Shown here: one piece after another, positions 13,667 through 26,480 of the stretch
Layout: the number at the start of each line of letters is the position of its first letter
Position numbering within the stretch: the stretch's first letter is position 1
DNA from: Oasisia sp. SBJ-2009
Taxonomy: Eukaryota; Annelida; Polychaeta; Sabellida; Siboglinidae
Length of the DNA: 64,000 bases
Direction: 5' to 3'
Assembly (NCBI GenBank): GCA_964017155.1
Contig: OZ024862.1
Location: 994,501-1,058,500, forward strand
Notes under the pieces: generated by a model
The model's database searches: none
The model's input: the letters and a program-made list of their open reading frames with translations, nothing else
Told to the model about the DNA's origin: nothing
Translations under genes and position numbers: made by a program

Positions 13667-13670
13667 ATTG

Positions 13671-13919
13671 GCTTAGTTACAATGAGGATTACAGCCGGGG
13701 CAAACACTTGGAGGAAAGTCGTAGGGGTGATGGGACACGCATATATCACTTTTACGTAAATGAAATGTGCTCAGCTCGTGTGTTACCCCGGCATACATGA
13801 ATGCACTAGAGACGATGGCACTGGGAAACTGGCACAGAGAAACAACAGGAGAAGGTCCAGGTTTACGAAAAACTACCTGGTAAGAATAATCGTGAGGGTT
13901 AAGAGAGTTGATAAGAGAA
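13671..13919. other. Innermost part of left arm, unknown
   Basis: This ~250-bp segment is mirrored at 14875-15125. A 60-codon open frame runs through part of it, but no domain is recognised. Confidence 0.5.
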
Positions 13920-14874
13920 AATTGAAGAAACATGAGTGGAGGTTGGAGTGAAGGAAAGTTCTAAGAACAACGTTGATGAGGAGTACATGAGCCGGTCATG
14001 TGGGAAATGGGAGATGAAAAACTGGAAAGAGAACAGATTCCCGGAAAGTACAGGGGAAATGGAGGCGGGGAAGAAGACCGACATTGCGATGGAGGATTTC
14101 ATTAAAAGTGACGTGGAAAGAACAAGAGAAAAATTGAAAAGATTATAGAAAGAAGGATCAGAGATTGCTGACAGAGAACGTAGTAAGAGAAAGTTAGAGG
14201 AATAAAAAAGACAATGCAAAAATGCGAAAGGGTAGGCCTCTGTACTTTGTGACAATGAATCATGCAGCCAGTCATTGGTCCTCCGTTTCACACCATCCGA
14301 TATTCTTCCGGGATGGGAGGGCCATGGCCCCCCTGCCGCCCCCGCCCCCCTCTGGCTACGCCACTGCCCACGACCGACCTCAGTCGAATGATGGTCCGTG
14401 AAAATCACCGCCTTCTTCCCTTCTGTCCAAACCTTACTGTATACAATATAGCGGGCTGTTCGTTTGCCTTCACCACCGCCGTCGTTGCCATATCGGTGGC
14501 AGAGTCTACTACCAAAGTGGCCTTGCCTTCGTCGCTGCTGTTGTCATTCACCAGTCTCTTGGTAAACAAATGAAATACGGTATTCCCGGAAACACTGCCC
14601 TTCTACACCCGGTCGTCCGCCAGACACTGTCACTAAGTGTGGCGGTGACAGTCCGCCAGACTCCAGCGTCAGACACCAGACATCCAACGTGTGCGTACAC
14701 TAGAGCATATGGGAACCGTTTCACTAAGATAAAGAGCATTAAAGACATGTCACCATTAAGCAAACTCCGTCGTTAAATTTAGTGAGCTTTATACCACCAA
14801 TTGCTTTACTACCGAGAGGACTATTGCCATGATATCCCACCGACAACATCCCGTTGGCAAGTCGTCGTGTTGTG
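13920..14874. other. Non-duplicated spacer of the 13.4-kb palindrome
   Basis: About 955 bp not shared by the arms. The left half is purine-rich with a short Lys/Glu-rich frame (13936-14148). Near 14300-14370 a G/C-rich stretch ends in CTCTGGCTACGCCACTG, the reverse of the CAGTGGCGTAGC type of DNA-transposon terminus, so a piece of a DNA element may lie here. No gene is recognised. Confidence 0.55.
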
Positions 14875-15125
14875 TTTTCTCTTATCAACTCTCTTAACCC
14901 TCACGATTATTCTTACCAGGTAGTTTTTCGTAAACCTGGACCTTCTCCTGTTGTTTCTCTGTGCCAGTTTCCCAGTGCCATCGTCTCTAGTGCATTCATG
15001 TATGCCGGGGTAACACACGAGCTGAGCACATTTCATTTACGTAAAAGTGATATATGCGTGTCCCATCACCCCTACGACTTTCCTCCAAGTGTTTGCCCCG
15101 GCTGTAATCCTCATTGTAACTAAGC
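14875..15125. other. Innermost part of right arm
   Basis: Reverse complement of about 13671-13919 with almost no differences. No gene is recognised. Confidence 0.5.
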
Positions 15126-15129
15126 CAAT

Positions 15130-16128
15130 TCAGACATGCCACATGATACGGATTACCCGTATCCGATACGGATTTTGGCAATTTTTTAAGTGATACGGCC
15201 GTACTCTATTTTGATACGGATTTTAACTACATTTACGGAGACATTATTTTTGACCACATTATGTCCTTGTATGCGTCACAAAACTACAGCACAATGGAAT
15301 AATCGTTTACTGTTAGTGACTAAGTAATTCGATTCGAAACGAACGAACTAAACCACCGACTGATTTATTGTAGCGCGTAATAGATGGCGCGCTGGTAAAT
15401 TTGTTTTGAAAACTGCGGCATGTGGCTGGCTCAACGGGTGTGAACAGGGCGCGTGGCAGGCGCGTGACGATTATGAAAAGCAGTACAGGAAATGGAGCTC
15501 CATGCGGCGAAACCGCCTGTATTTCTGATGTCAAATGTTGACGCTTGCCAATGAAACTTCGATATACGCGCGAACTGCTGAGATAAATTGTTATTATTTG
15601 ATGACACTGTCTGTTTTAACGTGCTGAGGTGAACTAAAATGTCGGTAATTTTCCAGTTAACTTGCCTTTTTAAAACGGTTTTACAACGTTTTTCGATATG
15701 TATGTGTTTGGAATGTCATTCTGCACCCGCTAAAACGAAGTCGGATATCATTTGTTTTAAATTGTGTTTTGTATCAATTTAATGTCGTCGAGACGACGTA
15801 AATGGGCGTGAGCAATATATAGCGCTCCCCAGACGTATCACGACCGCAAAGCCGATGTATTGCGATTTGCGAATATGTCCCCAACACTAAGGCTACATAA
15901 TAAAATTTGTATTCTATATAATGCAGATATATTTTTAAGCATATTTGATAAAATATGGCTAATTGTTTTTTTCGACTTCGCAATGCACACGCTAGACATC
16001 GCCTTTGACAAAGCCGGGGTTTGAGGCCCCGATGTGTCTGGGCTGCGCTAATTTAACTGCTCGCGCCTTGTGACATCGGCTTATTTACGTAGACTCGACG
16101 CCATTACATTGATTAAAACACAATTAAA

Positions 16129-16178
<50 letters not shown>

Positions 16179-16362
16179 ACTTCTTTTTAGCGGGAGTGGT
16201 GCAGAATGACATTCCAAACACATACACATACGTTTTAAAAAGGCCTTAATAGCTTAGGCCAGTTAACTAGAAGATTTTATTAGTGATACGGATTGATACG
16301 GATTCTTACAGAATTTTAGGTCAAAAATACGGATTGCCATCCCAAAAATGTGGCATGTCTGA
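15130..16362. mobile_element. 1.2-kb TIR DNA element (right arm copy)
   Basis: Inverted copy of the 12468-13666 element with the same 15-bp terminal repeats. It is flanked by CAAT at 15126-15129 and 16363-16366, the complement of the ATTG duplication in the left arm. The shared flanks show that the insertion predates the inverted duplication. The inner (TA)n run differs in length, and a small block near 15825-15885 differs from the left copy. Confidence 0.8.
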
Positions 16363-16699
16363 CAATTAATCTAGCGAATTTTGCACTGGGAAAGTGCCAC
16401 TTCCTCTCGTGAATTTATAAATTGTAATACACAATGTTACATGTTGTGAAGTTACTGGTTGAATGCCAACGCCACGTAATCTACTTTAAGGTAGGGATGT
16501 TTAATTATTGGTATTTGTCATGGTCTTTGCCAGTCGGTTTGGGAAAGTAGCGTGAGAAATGTGGTGGCCGGCGGTAGGCTGATATTATGTAAGAACTTTG
16601 GGTTCGTGTTAACTTTGACACCTTCTGTGAATGGGTTTGGTGAACTGCAGGCTACATTTATTATTGAACTGGGTTGACATGTCGGCATTCATTTTAAGC

Positions 16700-16714
16700 G
16701 AATTGGGTTTGAAT

Positions 16715-16791
<77 letters not shown>

Positions 16792-16798
16792 GTATATA

Positions 16799-16871
<73 letters not shown>

Positions 16872-16940
16872 GTATACAGAGTTTGCTGGGTTGTCGCGCG
16901 GGCCCTCCAATGTAAAATCCTGCTACGCCACTGTTGGCAG
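16700..16940. repeat. (TG)n(TA)n microsatellite and GCTACGCCACTG element end, right arm
   Basis: Mirrored counterpart of 11948-12120. The (TA)n part is longer here and is interrupted by TATATG units. It ends in GCTACGCCACTG near 16921-16932. Confidence 0.6.
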
Positions 16941-18075
16941 TGTATTAAACACATTACAAATCACGTACTCTGTATAGTTTCGTCGTCAACGTTCAGACAT
17001 TTATCGCAAGGGAAATATATCGCTACCGTTAAACCATATATTATATATATCGTCACCAACAAATAGCCATTTGGTTCGCGGTGGTCTGACCCAACGCAGA
17101 ACGCGAAGCTTACGAGATTGTTGGGCAACCCTATGGCTTAATTGCCAGCAACATATACCAAATGTGCCTGCTTATTGTCAAAGCCGAATTCTAATAAAGA
17201 AACGCGACGTCTATTTATAGCGACCGCACGTGCCGTATTACGTAATAAGTTAAGCGGACGCGTTCCATTTCATTTTTATTGGCGATGTTTTAAATTGTAC
17301 TTTGCGATGCTGTACGATAACTCACGAATACACATTTGATTTATCTTCCTGGTGAAACAAGTGCAAGATCATTCGATGTTTTGAAACCAATATTTGTCGC
17401 CATCACATGCTCGTCAGTGCGCCGAATTGTATCTAGGTAGTGAGGGAGATCGGCTTCATTTTGAAGCAATGTCATGGAACCAATAGTATACGACACAGTG
17501 ATGAATGCCAACAGGACAGGTCATTGGCCGTGTCATGAGCGCTATGTTGAGAAACGGGTAACGTTAAAAGCTGCACATACCAGTCATTGTGACCTGCCAT
17601 ACGAAAAACTAAAGTTCTCTCAGACTACACAGACAATTTACGAGATTATATGTTAGACTTGTGTGGGATGCATCGCTTCTCTCGCGGCGTGTTCTGACAG
17701 CTGGTTTTGTCGGGCACACTTCGGAGTAAAATTGGAAAACCTGAAACCAAACAGCCGATATTTGGCAAGTTCAATATGAAAATGAAACCATGAAAGGAAC
17801 TAATAAGTAGTGGTCATATTATAATCATTGGCATTGAGCTATATAAATTGTACGCTCTACAAAGGTGATTGCATTACAAAGTAAATTATGATTTGAACGA
17901 ACGTCTTTTGTCTCCTCTCCTCGCATATTTCGATGTGTTTTTAACTGATAGTTCAAGATCGCGGAGAGAAGAGTGACAACACTTTGAACGTAACTTCTAT
18001 CGTCGAGTATAGTATTCTGAAGATCAGCAGTACTAATTTTAAGTTTCAATACTGGCCAAAGGTGTTATAATAACA
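16941..18075. other. Unannotated unique arm sequence (right)
   Basis: Reverse complement of about 10801-11947 with scattered substitutions. No gene is recognised. Confidence 0.5.
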
Positions 18076-18531
<456 letters not shown>

Positions 18532-19880
18532 GACTTCTTTTGCGCCAATATCCTCGAAGATCAAGCTCAGTGGCGAGACAAAACCAAGGGATTAAACAAA
18601 CTCGCAATTGAAAACAATCCGTGAGTCGTCAATAGGTGGATGAAGAAGCTAGGAGGCTAAGGGGGGTAAGCAGCATTAAAGAGATAGATTTTTAGACGTC
18701 GGCGGAACGAAACTATATTACCTTCTGCTTTAACAGTGGCAGGAAGCGAATTCCACACCGTTGGTGCGGCAACCGAGAAAGCTCGGGTCCCGGCTTTCGT
18801 TTTCACCCGAGGGATGTAAAGAGGGTTACTACTGGTTGAGCGTAGCTGTCTGGAATTTCTTGCTGGAGTTAGCATTGAATTTTGATATACTGGTAGTGTA
18901 GATGAGAGTGCTTGATAGGCTAGTGTACAAATTTGGAAAATGATGCGATACTGCAGAGGGAGCCAATGCAATAATTTTAGGAGCAGCACTGACTGAGCGA
19001 GAAAAACGAGGAGAACGCGTGACTACCCTTGCGAAACAATTTTGGACACGCTGAAGTTTTGCTATATCCTTGTTTGCGGTATTGTAAAGGAGGGAATTGC
19101 AGTAGTCACGTATGCTGCTTACTAGAGCTGTTGCGATGGTTTAGCAAAAGAAAGTGATATAAACCGGCGAATACGGCGAATATCACGATATTGTAAAAAC
19201 AGCAACGGCATGTTTTCGATATATGTTGTTTGAAATTGAAGTTTTCATTAAACGTTACTCCGAGATTTAAAACTGAGGCGGCTGGTGTGGTACTGACTCA
19301 GGATATGTGTCGGGAAAAAGCCAGTTTTGCCCGCTGCGTTGAGGTACGAATTATAAGAAATTCGGTCTTATCTGCATTTAGCTTTAATGTACTGTTTTTC
19401 ATACAAAGGGACATCTTGGAGACAATCCCTGCTGGCTTAGGGAGCGACAAATTTGTGATGTGGTCAAAGAAACATAGATTTGTGTGTCATCTGCATAAAG
19501 ACGAAGATCCAGGTTGTGACTCTGGATAACAGAGCTTAGTTAGTTGTTACCTGTTTTAATGGCTTGCCGTCTAGTAGTAAGGTATGCAGCAAACCAGCTC
19601 AGGGCCGTGGCAGATATCCCGTACTACGTTGATAATAAGCGTGTAATCAGGATGTCGTGGTCAATGGTGTCGAAAGCGGCGGATAGGTCAAGCAGGGTCA
19701 GTGCAGTAACTTTGCCATTTTCAATGTTAAGGTTTCTGTCATTGTGTACTTTTAAAAGTGGAGTTTCTGTTGAGTGAAATTGTTTATACGCAGACTGTGA
19801 CGCATCGGTTAAATCAGTTTTGTAGATGGGAGAACTGAGACGACTTTTCAAGTATTTTTTAAATGAAGCTAAGGTTGAAA
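18532..19880 (-). pseudogene. Degenerate LINE reverse transcriptase (right arm copy)
   Basis: Inverted copy of the 8020-9362 relic. On the minus strand it retains LLDLSAAFDTIDHDIL near 19660-19700, and a 110-codon C-terminal frame at 18657-18989 with LHWLPLQYRI and RAFSVAAPTVWNSLP. The same PQGSVLGP deletion is present, so it was dead before the inverted duplication. Confidence 0.85.
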
Positions 19881-20140
19881 TAGACCTGTTTAGTTATTCT
19901 TTTGGCAGAGTTTCTTCTTAAGAACTGGGTTTACATGAGCGCATTTAAAATCTTGTTCAATAGGCCTAGGCAGAAAAGTTGATTAATTAAAAACTAATCA
20001 AAGAGTATTATGTATTATGTTCATTGGGTTTTGCATAAGGACAATACTATGAATTCTGTGCAATTTCCGACTAGAATTCGGCACTTGTGTAGAAAGCGAG
20101 CCCACCTCAATTGACCCTGCATTTCTAACATCAATTCAAG

Positions 20141-20290
20141 AGGCGCCGGCAGTGTAGTGGTTAGCGCACCCGACTGTCACGTCGGCGGCCCGAGTTTAAT
20201 ATCCAGATGCTGCAAGTCTGTTATAGTTGGAATAAAAATCAATAGTCTGACACTGACGTTGTTAAACTGGTGCAATGCTATGCGCCACGC
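20141..20290 (+). mobile_element. tRNA-derived SINE (right arm copy)
   Basis: Mirror of the 7600-7752 SINE, with TAGTGGTTAGC near 20155 and the degenerate B box GAGTTTAATATCC near 20192. Confidence 0.6.
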
Positions 20291-20739
20291 ACATTGGCAT
20301 GACTCGTACATAAAACGTACGGTAGGCCTGCCTATGTGTGTACCTACGGGATAAATACGCTAGCGCAAGGTGGACGGTGTGTGAACGATAGCGACGTGAG
20401 CATGGCACTGAAAGACAACAGAGAGGGCCCAAAAAGGCACCTAACAAGCACAGTGGGAGAAACACACGTGGCAGAGAAACAGCCCAACTGAGCGGCTGTG
20501 TTTAACCTTGGGCAAGTTCGTTCATTCAACGTTGCTCCATTTTACTCAGTGGTGTGAAGGAGTACCTGCCTACACACAGTGGCGGGTATTAACGACCAGT
20601 CGTTGTGCGTTAACTGCAGCGTGGCTGGACACTTTCCAAAGAAGTCGAGATGTTGATCGATTGAGCAGGTCTGCCAGGCAGTAAAGGGTAAATACCTTTA
20701 AGCAATCCTGACGTTCGGATATCGCGCTATATCAACTCT

Positions 20740-21289
20740 CTATTATACTTTAATTCCAAGTCATTTAACGTATGGTGTACAAGCTTGGGGTAATGGAAAC
20801 ACAGTAATAAAGTTGCAAACCTAACAAAAACGTGCTTTACGAACCATTTACAACAAAAGATATAAAAGTCACACCGCTCCTATTTTTAAATCGGAAACAC
20901 TTAAAATCACTGATATACACAAGTCGAATGTATCATTATTTATGTTTGATTATTACTATAAAATACTGCCTAAATCCTTCGAATATTATATACCAACAAA
21001 TAATCTAGCCACTAACACCAGAATTGCCAGACAACATAACCAAATACGTACAGGAAATCCCAGAACACATTTTTCTTCTAAGTTACCTTTACATCATTTT
21101 ACAAAACTATGGAATAACCTTGATTATAAGATTCAAATCCCGACATAAATTCATATATGTGATATCTAAACACTATCTATATAGCGACCTTGTGCATTGC
21201 ATAAATCCCAGATGTGTAGAGAGTAACTAAAATCGTTTATTAAAAAGACAAACTGTTTGGATTTACACAAGATTCCCCAGTCAATTGTC
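20740..21289 (+). pseudogene. LINE reverse transcriptase C-terminal fragment
   Basis: Translation in shifting frames gives a LINE C-terminal pattern: YGVQAWGN near 20770, then a kinked open part (20942-21148) with VDYYYKILPKSF-like residues and FTKLWNNLDYKIQ. This is a 5'-truncated and mutated copy, from a different family than the LINE in the neighbouring palindrome. Confidence 0.6.
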
Positions 21290-21352
21290 AAATAAATTAT
21301 GTTGTCAAATAAATTATGTTGTCAAATAAATTATGTTGTCAAATAAATTATA
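21290..21352. repeat. 17-bp tandem tail, about 4 copies
   Basis: GTCAAATAAATTATGTT repeats about four times right after the LINE fragment, in the position of a LINE 3' tail repeat. Confidence 0.85.
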
Positions 21353-21500
21353 TTGAGAACAGCGATTTCCCGATTCTACGTGTATAAGTATATATGTATC
21401 TGTACTTTATATGTTTATGTTTTGGGGTCACAGGATGACGGCACATTATGTGCCATGTGACCACCACGTAACAATACTTTTTTTGATTGCTCATTTAAGT

Positions 21501-22835
21501 AGTAATATAGGGTGATTTCGCTGGGCACTTGGCGCGGCGCGGCGCGGTGTAATTCCACCGGTCAAGGGTCGCCATCTGGCGGATAAGTTGTGTACTAGTG
21601 GCGCCATCTGACGGATAGATCATGCACTAGTCGCGTCGCCTGGTGGACAAGTCACGAATTAGTAGTGTCAACATTCGTGCGTCTTATTTTTTTTAAGTAG
21701 CACCCCCTGGCCGATAGGCCATGAACCAGTGTCGCCACCTGGCGGATAGGTCATGCACTAGTGACGCCCTCTTACGGACAAGTCACGAACTAGTACTGTC
21801 CAAATTCGTGCGTCTTAATGTTTAAAGGCGCCCTCTGGCGGATAGGTCGTGTACTACTGGCGCAGCCTGGTGGGCAAGTCACGAACTAATACTACGTAAA
21901 TTCGTGCGCTTCTGGTGGATAGGTCGTGTATTAGTGTCGTCCCTTACGGACAATTCACGAATTACTACTGTCCAAATTCGTGTGTCTTATTTTTTTAATT
22001 ACATCAAAATGGCGTTAGGGGTTATGCAGCGTCTCCTCGCGGATAGATGACGAATTATACACTAGGTGAAAGAACAGGTGGACTCATCTAACGCATACGT
22101 ATTCGGCTAATCGATCACATGACTTAATATTGTACTCTATGATTCCACTGTTTTTTCATCCAACTCGATACAATGTTGCAATATAGTAAAATATGAAAAA
22201 ACATGACAAAGTTATGGGATGTAAACACTAAAAACACGTAGAATTGACAATGTGATGGTGGTGAAACGATGAAAAAAGTTGTAAAGTGGTAAAACGTTGG
22301 CACACCGAGTTAGTAAAATATGAAAACTTGACTAAGTTATCACGTGGAAACAGAAAATTATTTCATTTTACTACACGGTACAAGAATAACTTAGTTAAAT
22401 TTGCGAAAACGTCACCTGTGTAACGCAATGAAACGGTGAAACGTTAAAAACATGGAACGAGATGAGCACATTGGCTCAGTGAAATAAGAAAAGTTGGCAG
22501 GATTATTGCGTGGAAACTTTAAATGGCACTAGTTTTTAACGTTATCACTATGATTGAATGTGTAATTTTGTAAGAAATTGTGTTATGGTCCTGATGTGAC
22601 CCGACATTTTTTCGGAAGTTGTGTTTTGCACGTGGTAGGAAGCGTCATTTTAACGGAAGTTATGGTCTGCGCATGACATAAAACTGTCCTAGTCTCGTGT
22701 GTATGGATTGAGCAACGACAAGTTATAGCATGTAAACACTAAAAATACATGAAATTGACAAAGTCATGGCGGTGAAACGCAAAAAATATGTGAAATGGTA
22801 TAAAGTGTGTGCACCGTGTGAGTAAAATATGACAA
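21501..22835 (+). repeat. Left inverted arm with subterminal tandem modules
   Basis: From 21540 to 22020, ~110-bp modules recur with the cores CTAGTGGCGCCATCTGGCG, GACAAGTCACGAA and ATTCGTGCGTCTTA. From 22140 on, ~124-bp units recur around AAACTTGACAAAGTTATGG, GTGAAATTGACAAAGTCATGG and GTACAAAGTTGGCACACCG. Its reverse complement is 36634-38145. Confidence 0.9.
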
Positions 22836-23690
22836 ACTTGACAAAGTTATGGTATGTAAACCCAAAAAATATGTGAAATGGTATAAAGTTGATGCACCGT
22901 GTGAGTAAAATATGACAACCTTGACAAAGTTATGGTATGTAAACCCTAAAAATATGTGAAATTGACAAAGTGATGGCGGTGAAACGTTGAAAAAGTTGTG
23001 AAATTATACAAAGTTGGTGCACCGGTTTGGTAAAATATGACAAACTTGACAAAGTTATGGTGTTGAAACAGAAACAGATTCCATTTTACTACAAGTTACA
23101 AGAATAAGTTAGTTAAATTAGTAAAAACACTACCTGTGTAACACAATGAAACGATGAAACGTTACGAAATGGAACGAGGTTAGCAAACCGACTTAGCAGA
23201 ATATGAGAAACTTGCCAAAGTTATAGCATGTAAACACTAAAATACGTGAAAATGACAAAGTCATCGTGGTGATGCGTTGAAAAATTGTGAAATGGTACAA
23301 AAGTCGGCACACCGAGTTAGTAAAATATGAAATAACTTGACAAAGTTATGACGTATAATAGAAAAATATTCTATTTACTAAAAATAGCAAAACTAACTTA
23401 GTTAAATTTGTTAAAACACCACCTGTCTAACGCAATGACACGGTAAAACGTTACGAAATGCTATGTAGATAGCACACTGACTCAGGCAAATAAGAAAACT
23501 TGTCAAGGTTATCGCGATGAAACTTTAAATGGAACCAGTTTTAACGTTATGACTATGGTCGAAGGTCTAATTTTACAAGAAATTGTGTTATGGTGCTGGT
23601 CTGCCCCGCCATTTTTACGGAAGTTGTGTTTTGCACGTGGTAGGAAACGTCATTTATGGTGTGCGCATGACATAAAACTGTCCTAGCCTC
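22836..23690. repeat. ~124-bp satellite family (TGACAAAGTTATGG)
   Basis: The tandem, diverged units continue here. Each combines a 'tgacaaagttatgg...gtaaacac' half and a 'gtgaaatggtacaaagttggcacaccg' half. Reverse copies occur at 28850-29470 and 33240-33780, direct copies at 26890-28090, 30490-31650 and 35040-36230. Confidence 0.85.
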
Positions 23691-24842
23691 GTGATTATAA
23701 GTGCAAATTATAACGTAACATCAAGCAATATAGTAAGACAAAATAACATAAAATAATATAACACAACATAATAAAATAAAATAACAACATAAATAATTGT
23801 GATATAATATAACACAATGTAACATAAAGCAACACAATAAAATTACATAATATAAAATAATATAACACAACATAATAAAATAACATAATATAACATAACA
23901 TAAAGCAACATAATAAAATAAAATAAGATAATAAAATTAAAGTAAAATAAAATAACACGAACAAAAATAAATTAATATAACAAAACATAAAATGAAATAA
24001 GACGAAATAAAATAAAGTAATACAACATAACAGAACATAACATAATGTAATATAACATATAAAACATAATAAAATAAAATAACATAAAATATAGAACATA
24101 ACATACAGCATGATAATAAAATAAAATATGTAACAGAACAGAACAAAACATAATATGATGTAACATAACATAACATAACATAACATAACATAACATAACA
24201 TAACATAACATAACATAACATAACATAACATAACATAACATAACATAACATGACATAACATAGCATAACATAACATAACATAACATAACATAACATAACA
24301 TAACTTTAAATAAGGCAACATAATAATATTAAATAACATAAAGTAATATAACACAACATAAAATGAAATAAGGAGAAATAAAATAAAGGAAAATAATATA
24401 ACAACAATGAAATCAGACGAAATAAAATAAAGTAATATAACATAACAGAGCATAACATAATGTAATATAATATAAAGAAACTAAATAAATTAAAATAACA
24501 TAAAATATAGCATATAACATACAGCATGATAATAAAATAAAATATGTAACAGAACAGAACTGAACATAATATAACATAACATAATATGATGTAACATAAC
24601 ATAACTTAAAATAAGGCAACATAATAATATTAAATAACATAAAGTAATATAACACAACATAAAATGAAATAAGGCGAAATAAACTAAAGTAAAATAACAT
24701 AGCAACAGAACATAACATAACATAATATAACAAAATAAAGTAAAATAAAGCAACATAATATAATAAAGTAACACAAAATAATATAAAACAACATAATAAA
24801 ATAAAATAACATAACATAACATAAAGCAACATAATAAAATAA
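23691..24842. repeat. Degenerate TAACA/TAAAA pentamer satellite
   Basis: A 1.1-kb stretch of diverged 5-bp units (ATAACA, ATAAAA, ATAATA). It contains a pure (CATAA)n block of about 27 units at 24165-24303. It reads open on the minus strand as Cys-Tyr-Val-Met-Leu repeats because a period of five closes in frame every 15 bases; this is not coding. Confidence 0.95.
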
Positions 24843-25258
24843 TTTTACAAAACAAAATCCAAAACAGAAAGTTTTCAAACACGTTATCTTTATAAAACAA
24901 AAAAAGGTTTACACACAAGTTATGTTTACAAAACAAAAATATTTTGAGAGAAGTTATGTTTACAAAACAAAACAAAAGTTTACAAACAGTTTATGTTTAC
25001 AAAACAAAACAATACAAAACAGAAAGTTTACAAACACGTTATGTTTATAAAACAAAAATTTACAGACAAATTCCGTTTACAAAAGTTTACAAACACGTTA
25101 TATTTACAAAACAAAATACAAAACAGAAAGTTTACAAACACGTTATGTTTATAAAACAAAAAGTGTTCATACAAGTTATGTTTACAAAATAAACAAATGT
25201 TTACAAAACAAAAGTTTTACAACACGTTATGTTCACAAAACAAAATACAAAACATATT
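24843..25258. repeat. ~35-bp GTTATGTTTACAAAACAAAA repeat family
   Basis: Units with the core ACGTTATGTTTACAAAAC and an A-rich linker are repeated imperfectly. The same family returns at 26481-26890 and 34621-35030, and in reverse at 31650-32060. No gene is seen. Confidence 0.85.
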
Positions 25259-26480
25259 TGAAACTTTAAATGGAACCAGTTTTAACGTTATGACTATGGT
25301 CGAAGGTCTAATTTTACAAGAAATTGTGTTATGGTGCTGGTCTGCCCCGCCATTTTTACGGAAGTTGTGTTTTGCACGTGGTAGGAAATGTCATTTTAGC
25401 GGAAGTTATGGTGTGCGCATGACATAAAACTGTCCTAGCCTCGTGATTATCAGTGCAAATTATAACGTAACATCAAGCAATATAGTAAGATAAAATAACA
25501 TAAAATAATATAACACAATATAATAAAATAAAATAACATAACATAAATAATTGTGATATAATATAACATAATGTAACATAGAGCAACACAATAAAATTAC
25601 ATAATATAAAATAATATAACACAACATAATAAAATAACATAATATAACATAACATAAAGCAACATAATAAAATAAAATAAGATAATAAAATTAAAGTAAA
25701 ATAAAATAACACGAAAAAAAAAATTAATATAACAACACATTAAATGAAATAAGACGAAATAAAATAAAGTAATACAACACAACAGAACATAACATAATGT
25801 AATATAACATACAAAACATAATAAATAAAATAACATAAAATATAGAACATAACATACAGCATGATAATAAAATAAAATATGTAACAGAACAGAACACAAC
25901 ATAACATAATATGATGTAACATAAGATAACATAACATAACTTAAAATAAGGCAACATAATAATATTAAATAACATAAAGTAATATAACACAACATAAAAT
26001 GAAATAAGGAGAAATAAAATAAAGGAAAATAATATAACAACAATGAAATAAGACGAAATAAAATAAAGTAATATAACATAACAGAGCATAACATAATGTA
26101 ATATAATATAAAGAAACATAATAAATTAAAATAACATAAAATATAGAATATAACATACAGCATGATAATAAAATAAAATATGTAACAAAACAGAACTGAA
26201 CATAACATAACATAACATAATATGATGTAACATAACATAACTTAAAATAAGGCAACATAATAATATTAAATAACATAAAGTAATATAACACAACATAAAA
26301 TGAAATAAGGAGAAATAAAATAAAGTAAAATAACAAAGCAACAGAACATAACATAACATAATATAATATAACAAAATAAAGTAAAATAAAGCAACATAAT
26401 ATAATAAAATAACACAAAATAATATAAAACAACATAATAAAATAAAATAACATAACATAAAGCAACATAATAAAATAATT
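25259..26480. repeat. Second copy of the boundary block plus pentamer satellite
   Basis: 25259-25480 repeats the ~200-bp block at 23520-23715 in direct orientation (marker TTTTACGGAAGTTGTGTTTTG). It is followed by another ~1 kb of TAACA/TAAAA pentamer satellite. Confidence 0.85.
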
